Positions 57,988-64,000 of a stretch of DNA of 64,000 nt are shown here, one piece after another; position 1 is the stretch's first letter; each line of letters starts with the position of its first letter. The notes below the pieces were generated by a model that was given only the letters and a program-made list of their open reading frames with translations, was not told the origin of the DNA and did no database searches. The stretch is from assembly GCA_030247855.1 (NCBI GenBank), contig JAPDRN010000039.1, forward strand, positions 1-64,000, read 5' to 3'. This stretch comes from Knufia peltigerae. Its lineage: Eukaryota; Ascomycota; Eurotiomycetes; Chaetothyriales; Trichomeriaceae. The position numbers and the translations under genes were made by a program.

Positions 57988-59001
57988 TTATTCAACCTTT
58001 TTCGCAACAGCAGCCTTCTGTTCCCTGGTCTTCGGGGCTGAAGCACTACCGGCCTCGGTGGCCATCATAGCATCCCACCATCGGAATGAGCTGGCGTAGT
58101 TTCCGAGGAATTTCTCGTGGTGGACATCGTGGTGGTCGGCACCAGCCCAGAATGGAAGGAAGTGGTGCAAGCTCCAGGGGAATTCGTAACCAGAGTGAGC
58201 GTCGATTGCCTGGAACAGACGGCCAACAATCCAGAGGTACATTGTCATGATGTGGAGATCTTTGAAAATGGCGCAGAAGACAATGGGAATGCCGACAGTG
58301 CCGAAAGCCAGGATCATGGTCTCGATAGGGGAAGCATATTCAGCAGCAAGACCGAAAGGTGCGCTGTACTGGTGGTGGAGCTTGTGAATCATCTTGTACA
58401 GACGAGGAGTGTGCAGAAGTCGGTGAAACCAATAATGCCAGGCATCTTCGAGGACGAAGAACAAAGCAATTTGCCATGCCATCTTGGTCCAGTGAGGGAA
58501 TGGAACCGAAGTCGAGAGACCAAAGTATTGTGCCATCGGGTGGAAGAGCCAGATTTGTGGCAATTCGACGGTAAAATGAGAGAGGAGGACGAGTTTGGCG
58601 CATTGCCATTGTTCGGAAAGGGTCGGCATTTTTTGCTATTGTCATAATATTAGCCGGGTGTTTGTGGTTATGTGTCTGTGGTATTCAACTTACGCCCTGG
58701 ATCTTATATCTGCGGAAGTAGGGGATCTTGTCCATGATCATGAACGGTACACACCGACCAAAGTAGACAAGCTCGTGCATTGCGAAGGACATGATGCCGG
58801 TGGCGAGGACGTCGTTCTGCATGTAGGCGTACCACGCTGCCCACGCCTTTTCGAACACATTGAGGTGGACATTATATTGTGAAATGTCGTTGAAATAGTC
58901 GCCATAAGTGACGGGGGTGGCGTAGGTAGAATTCCTGGAGGGGGAATTGTTGTTAGCAACGGTACAGACGGATGCGATAGGAGGATGCGGGATTCATACA
59001 T
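57988..59001 (-). CDS. ERG25: C-4 methylsterol oxidase Erg25, start codon split by an intron
   Basis: Exons on the minus strand: 59001-59000 (AT only), 58934-58694, 58635-57988; 296 aa. The 65-nt first intron (GTATGA..CTCCAG) splits the initiator ATG, giving MNSTYATPVTYGDYFNDISQ, which matches fungal Erg25 N-termini from the first residue. An in-frame TAA lies a few codons upstream, and the next Met is deep in the protein. The fatty-acid-hydroxylase iron ligands are present: HYWFH (about residues 148-152), HKLHH (165-169) and HHDVHH near the end. Hydrophobic segments fit an ER membrane protein. Erg25 oxidises the C-4 methyl groups of 4,4-dimethylzymosterol in ergosterol synthesis, with Erg26, Erg27 and Erg28. 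It ends in a basic tail with no clear KKxx signal (..AAVAKKVE). Confidence 0.93.
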
Positions 59002-59819
59002 CTTGCCGGGAAAACTCTGCCCAAGACGGCCTTACAATGAGTGTGTTTTGCTTGTTCGACCTCCGGAAAAGAATGAACAGTGAGAGAAAGCTCGTAGGTG
59101 AGGTTGGGAAGCAGGGGATGTAGAGGACGAGAGGGAGGAATAAATTCAAGATGCGATAGACGGTCAGGGACTTTTCTTTGATTGGAGGTGGGTTGGTTGG
59201 GAAGGTCTAATTGGCCAGCTGGGGTGGTGGCATCACTCGGGGCTTCAAGGGGCATGAAGTGGAAGATGAGATTTTGAAGATGATCTGACCCGTGCCGAGT
59301 GTGGACTGACCAGTGGCGTGTCTTTGTGCCTGGCCAGAAGCTGGAAGAGCTGGATCCGAGATAGCACCACTAGTTACTGCACGTGATTTGATTATGCATT
59401 TTCAGACTTATGTTCTACCGTATAGAATTAGTGCGGAGTAAAGCTCTCTTCTCGTGCATTTTAATGCTCCGAGGTCTTGGTCGTTCGTCCATCCCACCCA
59501 CGTGCTTCATACCAGCAAATATACTGGCACAATTTCCATCACCTCTCTGACCAGGCTTGATAATGGGCATACATCACCATACCAGGCTCGGCTGCCGGGT
59601 ACGGACTTATGACGGATCCATGTAGGTATGTATGTAAAGTACATATGGATGGATGTGTCTAAAGTTACACACCTTTAGCAAGCACCATTTCACGAAAGAG
59701 TCCTAGGAATACAAACTAGTTCTAGCCATACTAGTACTCTTTGCACAACCTTGACAAGCCTTTTGACAAGCGCAAGATCGACCGCACTGTTCACGAGTCA
59801 CTTACCTACCCGAGCAACA
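59002..59819. other. Divergent promoter region of ERG25 and a small gene
   Basis: About 820 bases. A 100-codon minus-strand frame directly upstream of ERG25 is most likely its 5' leader. No sterol element could be assigned with confidence. Confidence 0.45.
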
Positions 59820-60206
59820 ATGCCTTCCATCAAATCCGTCCCACCTCCTCGACCTTCTCGCCCTGCAAGCGTTTTCTCCGCGTCTTCGATCGATACCCTC
59901 GTTGCAGATCAAGGCTATCGTGGTTTCTCATCCCGAGAAGCCTACCTACAAGCCTTGCATGAATGGGCGGAAGAGAAGAAGTATTATCAATCTACGGAAC
60001 AATTGCACGGCTTCTACGGGAGAAAGACAGTCGATGAGATTCTGGGCAATCAAGGTGGCAAGGCTCCAACATCTCGAAGAGCCACTGTCGCTCGATTGGA
60101 CACTGTCCAAGAGGGCCGGACCGTCCAAGTCGTGGATGCGCCGGCAAAAGAGAGTACAGGAAATAGACTGAAGAAAGCTTTTAATCGACGAAAGTCCACT
60201 GCTTGA
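59820..60206 (+). CDS. Small uncharacterised protein, 128 aa
   Basis: Single exon starting MPSIKSVPPPRPSRPASVFS. After a Pro/Ser-rich start it has a compact block (YRGFSSREAYLQALHEWAEE, then KKYYQSTEQLHGFYGRKTVD) and a basic tail (NRLKKAFNRRKSTA). The frame is clean and the ATG context (CAACAATGCC) is good. I recognise no named domain. Confidence 0.7.
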   Translation: MPSIKSVPPPRPSRPASVFSASSIDTLVADQGYRGFSSREAYLQALHEWAEEKKYYQSTEQLHGFYGRKTVDEILGNQGGKAPTSRRATVARLDTVQEGRTVQVVDAPAKESTGNRLKKAFNRRKSTA

Positions 60207-60574
60207 ATGGTCTGGTACCTCTACCATTGATGATATTGGTATGACTGCTTGTGTACATATACGACTCACATTTTTGGTATTTATGGAGCCAGAAACAGAT
60301 TGATCAGGGATTTTTCATTTTGATTGAACATACAGGCTCTATGATGAATACATAACACACAATTCCACGGCTCCGGTTTCTGACATTCTAGTTACATCAC
60401 ATTCCTCTTTCGCCATCAAGCGGTGAGCCGAGTGCTGTTTGCATGCTCGATTCAGTGCCTAATCTCTGCTTGGGGTTGATGAAGCTCAGGCTGGTGAGGC
60501 ACGAGCGTGCTTACTGGAATTGGCTTTGCCTGTTGCTGGGGACTTCTCGGTCTTGGTGGGTGATTTTTTTCTCT
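60207..60574. other. Intergenic between convergent genes
   Basis: About 370 bases of 3' flanking sequence; nothing else seen. Confidence 0.5.
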
Positions 60575-61128
60575 TCAGCAGCAGTTGCAGCATTCGCCAC
60601 TTTCCTTCACACCCGCTTCCTCACCAGCGACGGTTGCTCCCTTTCCCTTTTCTTCGTTCTTTGCACCATTTGCCCCATGTTCCTTGGCCGCCTTCTTGCT
60701 CTTCGCAGATGCACCCCTATCCCGATCTTCGTCTTCGCAGGTACTGTCCTTGTCTTCGTCCATCTCAGCGTGACTCTTGTGCACTTGCATTCAACCATCA
60801 ACAATGCCCATGGGTACCCCATACCGACCATCATGCCCGCCATGGCCTGAATTGCAACGAGCTTGCTCTGATTTTCGTTGAAATGGACTATACCGGGGCT
60901 GTGGACCTCGCAGGCGCCGCCGATGGGGTCCTCACAACGGAACGCGGCGAGCTGAACAGCGTGGGAACCAAAGTTGGCGATGCGGAGGGTAATTTGCCAT
61001 GCTGGTATGCCGAGGTCGTGACTGACTTCCTCGAGGCTGCGGCCGGCGATGATTGCTCGTATGATATCTTCGGGTTGGGCCACGTTTTGGAGGCTTTGAA
61101 AAATCGTTTCTTCAGAAGGACCGCACAT
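60575..61128 (-). CDS. Uncharacterised protein with two possible C-termini
   Basis: ATG at 61128. The first ~100 residues read cleanly: MCGPSEETIFQSLQNV, EDIIRAIIAGRSLEEVSHDL, AFRCEDPIGGACEVHSPGIV. After MAGMMV two readings exist. Splicing a 41-nt intron (GTATGG..GCAAG, 60824-60784) gives 170 aa with a charged Lys/Glu/Ala-rich tail ending GECCNCC (stop at 60575). Reading through gives 173 aa ending in an Arg-rich tail (stop at 60607). The spliced form looks more like protein, and its terminal cysteine cluster resembles a palmitoylation site; both points are inference. The AAG acceptor and very short intron weaken it. No domain is recognised. Confidence 0.55.
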
Positions 61129-62339
61129 TTTGATGAAACGATTCTGGGCTGATTTCGTGACTGGAAGGTGGGATGTGTTGTTTGTGGTTGTTGATCTGTT
61201 TCTGTCTGCCTGTTGGCAAAAATTCTGAGACTGCTGTGGTATGATGAGAAGGAATAAGGAGAAGTAGCAGTGGTAAGTAGGACTATTTGAGTATGCGAGA
61301 GGGACTGCATCTTGCATGTCTGCTTGTCTGCATGTTTGCCTTGTTGGTGTTGATTGCTGCCTTGGCCATCAACTGCTGTCAACCCTGCGCATGCTCCCGC
61401 ATGGGCCTCTGATGAGAATGCGTTTTGTTGTGTTCCTTTCTCGGGATACTCACACCGGCATGCATCTTCCAATGCATCTCAAGCCTTGTAGAATGGTCTG
61501 GAAGATGGAAAGAGTTGGTTTGAGGTTCCTTTCCGCACGATACGGCGAACTCTGCAGCGCAACAATTGCAAGGCAAATATCCTGACCATCACCACGGCGT
61601 TATGGTCGGGCAGTAGTGATGGTCAAGCTCACTGGGCTCTGCGGAGGCTCAACGAAGTCCTAGAACTACACTAGTCTTGGTACTCACAAAGTCATGTCAC
61701 TCACTTTGTGCCTTGCTGGCCTTGGGAATCTCAGCTGGTCGTTGCCTCTCGTCGCCTATATCTTGGAGGGAAGAACGTATTACTCTTGAGAACTAGATTG
61801 AGAGTAGGTAGTTCTCTACGTCTCCGCCATAGTTGTCGAGTTAGGGCTTTGATTGATGGAATTGGCCTCTAAATAGAGCCAAGACTGCCAGCAATTCACA
61901 GACTTTGGGGCTGATACCACCATCTGTTCTCGATTCTTTTCAACCTTGTCCCGTATTCACTCTCACAGCTACGACGACGCTTTATAATAAGTGCCCTCTA
62001 ATTGTCTGTGCCCATGACTGAAACGATGTCCGCCGATCCAAACAGGCGAAAGCCTCCGTTGGCATATTTGGAAGAAGCGCTGTCGACGATTCCCGTGTAT
62101 CAGAGAGTAATTATGTATCTGATTCCCGAGCAAGACAGCCCTTCCAACCAGCGATAAGAATCTCACGAAAGCGTTATGGTAGGATCGCTATTTATCGCAA
62201 CGCGCCGTCTCACTTGAAAAGCCCACGGATCTGACCAGACAGAGAGATTGAAGATAAGGTTGGCACAGGCAGCATTCGCCCTCAAGGCGCCGATGATCTT
62301 TGACTTCTCGTCCCATTTCCATTCTTTAAACGAAACAAT
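61129..62339. other. Intergenic
   Basis: About 1.2 kb between divergent units; no gene supported. Confidence 0.45.
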
Positions 62340-64000
62340 ATGAGGTTGTCCACCAAATGTTTGTTGCTGACATTGGTAGGATTGGGTTCTGCTCAATTCT
62401 TTCCACCAACACCTGAAGGTGTGACAGTAGTCAAGTCGAAAACCCAGGATGGAGTGTCAATTTCGTTCAAAGAGGTACGCACTACATCAATGGTCTATTC
62501 ACTGCACTGACATGATGACTTCTAGCATGGAATCTGTGAAGCAACTCCTGGCGTCAAGTCATATGCTGGCTATGTACGCCTGCCACCAGGGGTTGCAGAC
62601 GATTTGGGTGTCTTCCAGAACTATACCATCAACACCTTCTTCTGGTTCTTCGAATCAAGAAAAGATCCCGCAAATGCGCCACTGTCGATATGGATGAATG
62701 GTGGCCCTGGAAGTTCCTCCATGATCGGCCTTTTGCAGGAAAACGGTCTCTTCAAGGGAGGATCTCCTCACTTATCTATGGCTTGCTCATTCATGCTACA
62801 GGACCATGCAATATCAATTATGACTCCAATTCAACAGCACTAAATCCATACTCCTGGAACAATGAGGTGAATATGTGGGTGCCGTCTCATCTTGCATGAC
62901 TCTTCGTCGCTGACCATGTCTAGGCTTTATATCGATCAGCCAAATCAGGTGGGATTAAGTTACGACGTCCTTGTCAATGGCACACAAGACTTGCTTGATC
63001 CCAGTGGCGACGTTATCGTGGATGACTTCACCAGCGGAGTTCCTAAGCAGAACAACACGCTCGTGGGAACATTCCCGTCACAGCTTCTGAACTCGAGTGC
63101 CAACGGAACCACAAACTCTGCTAGAACGCTGTGGCATATGGCCCAAATCTGGTTTCAGACGTTCCCTAAATATAAACCTGACGATGACCGGGTCAGCATC
63201 TGGACAGAAAGTTACGGTGGGCATTATGGACCAGCATTTGCTGCTTTCTTCGAAGAACAAAATCAAAAAATCGCAAATGGTACTTGGACCGGCGTCGGTG
63301 AGACGTACGAGATTCACCTTGATACCCTTGGCATCATCAATGGATGTATTGACACTCTTGTCCAAGAACCTAGCTATCCTCACATGGCGCTCAACAATAC
63401 CTATGGCATCAAAACGATCAACCAAAGTGTCTATGACGCAGCCATGAAAAGTTTCACCGAGCCTGGTGGTGTACAAGAACTCATTGAGACGTGCAGAGCT
63501 CTGGCTGCCGAGGGAGACCCTGGAAACCAGGGCAACAATTCGACCGTCAACGATGCTTGCGCAGAAGCCAACGACGCCACTTGAGATATGGAAGGTCCTT
63601 ATGTCGAGTACTCGGGCCGAAATTATTATGACATTGCGGCCATCGACCGTGACCCTTTCCCACCGAATTACTACATCGGCTATCTCAATCAGCCACATGT
63701 GCAGGTGGCATTGGGAGTTTCTCTCAATTATACGAATCCGGGAGGCAATGCGCCATATTATGCTTTTCAAGATACTGGAGATTATTCCGAGGAGGATACC
63801 TGAAAGATCTCTCGTACTTGATCGACAATGGGATCAAAGTTGCTTTGGTGTATGGTGATCGTGACTACGCGTGCAATTGGATCGGGGGAGAAGCCGTTTC
63901 GCTGGCCGTCAACTACTCGCACGCCTCTGACTTTGCAGCCGCAGGGTATGCGAACATCAGCGTCAACTCGAGTTATGTCGGCGGTATGGTCAGACAGTTT
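62340..64000 (+). pseudogene. Serine carboxypeptidase (S10 family), disrupted, runs off the right edge
   Basis: Exons 62340-62474, 62526-62745, 62802-62874 and 62924 onward join in phase. They encode a signal peptide (MRLSTKCLLLTLVGLGSA), ESRKDPANAPLSIWMNGGPG (oxyanion-hole NGGPG), EVNMLYIDQPNQVGLSYD, the nucleophile region WTESYGGHYGP, and VYGDRDYACNW with the catalytic Asp. The His is beyond the window. Two lesions are visible: an in-frame TGA at 63582-63584, where S10 homologues have a cysteine-containing segment after ACAEAND, and a one-base frameshift near 63795-63803 after DTGDYSEE. Homologous sequence continues in the correct frames past both. Either this is a recent pseudogene or the assembly has two errors. 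No splice site removes either lesion. Secreted S10 carboxypeptidases work in acidic extracellular protein digestion. Confidence 0.8.

Noticed and set aside
59002..59255. 100-codon frame just upstream of ERG25
   Set aside because: Different frame from Erg25, no domain, best explained as 5' leader.
63582..63584. TGA as a recoded codon (selenocysteine or programmed readthrough)
   Set aside because: Ascomycete fungi lack the selenocysteine system, the context is not the TGA-CTA readthrough motif, and a frameshift downstream points to decay or sequence error.
1..64000. Secondary-metabolite cluster, CRISPR array, transposon or tRNA genes
   Set aside because: No PKS/NRPS/terpene core enzyme, no transposase or terminal repeats, no spaced direct repeats, and no convincing tRNA fold were seen by eye; a tRNAscan or profile search would settle the RNA question.

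Overview
The window is nuclear DNA of a filamentous ascomycete (Pezizomycotina). Genes are single units on both strands. Introns are short (about 40-100 nt, GT..AG with one probable GC..AG). Several products belong to fungal families: Vps10, Tma22, Vnx1-type exchanger, Kre9/Knh1-like GPI protein, Reg1-like PP1 subunit and Erg25. I cannot fix the class from sequence alone; Eurotiomycetes or Dothideomycetes would both fit. I see no PKS, NRPS, transposase, CRISPR, tRNA or rRNA that I can support. Multi-exon models were built by hand from splice consensus, phase continuity and family alignment from memory.

Layout, left to right. 0-11 kb: a small hypothetical gene; two co-oriented but unrelated MFS transporters (an allantoate-permease type and an SVOP/sugar-porter type); an ELMO/CED-12 protein; translation factor Tma22 (DENR). 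11-16 kb is gene-poor, with one low-confidence four-exon gene. 16-29 kb: a Reg1-like protein phosphatase 1 targeting subunit, an SRPK-type kinase, a Ser/Thr-rich GPI protein and an uncharacterised 511-aa protein, separated by long non-coding gaps. 29-46 kb: sorting receptor Vps10, a 57-aa CsbD-like protein, a 252-aa uncharacterised protein, an RBR-type RING E3 ligase and an F-box protein with a C-terminal cysteine-rich module. 46-64 kb: Vnx1-like vacuolar cation/H+ exchanger, proteasome ATPase Rpt6, an inositol monophosphatase, a Ser/Thr-rich single-pass membrane protein, a pterin-carbinolamine dehydratase-like protein, C-4 methylsterol oxidase Erg25, two small uncharacterised genes, and a disrupted secreted serine carboxypeptidase running off the right edge.

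The set is mostly housekeeping and membrane/trafficking genes and does not form a recognisable pathway. Functional links are loose: Vps10 and Vnx1 both serve the vacuole, and the RBR ligase, the F-box protein and Rpt6 all belong to ubiquitin-proteasome turnover.

Most notable observations: the Erg25 start codon appears to be split by an intron (AT^G); a near-palindromic intergenic word (TACGGAGTA) recurs at least eleven times against about 0.5 expected; a carboxypeptidase carries an in-frame TGA at a likely cysteine codon plus a frameshift; a small gene at 60.6-61.1 kb can be read to two entirely different C-termini depending on a 41-nt intron; Tma22 has a 20-nt microexon; and the RBR ligase has a degenerate N-terminal repeat.
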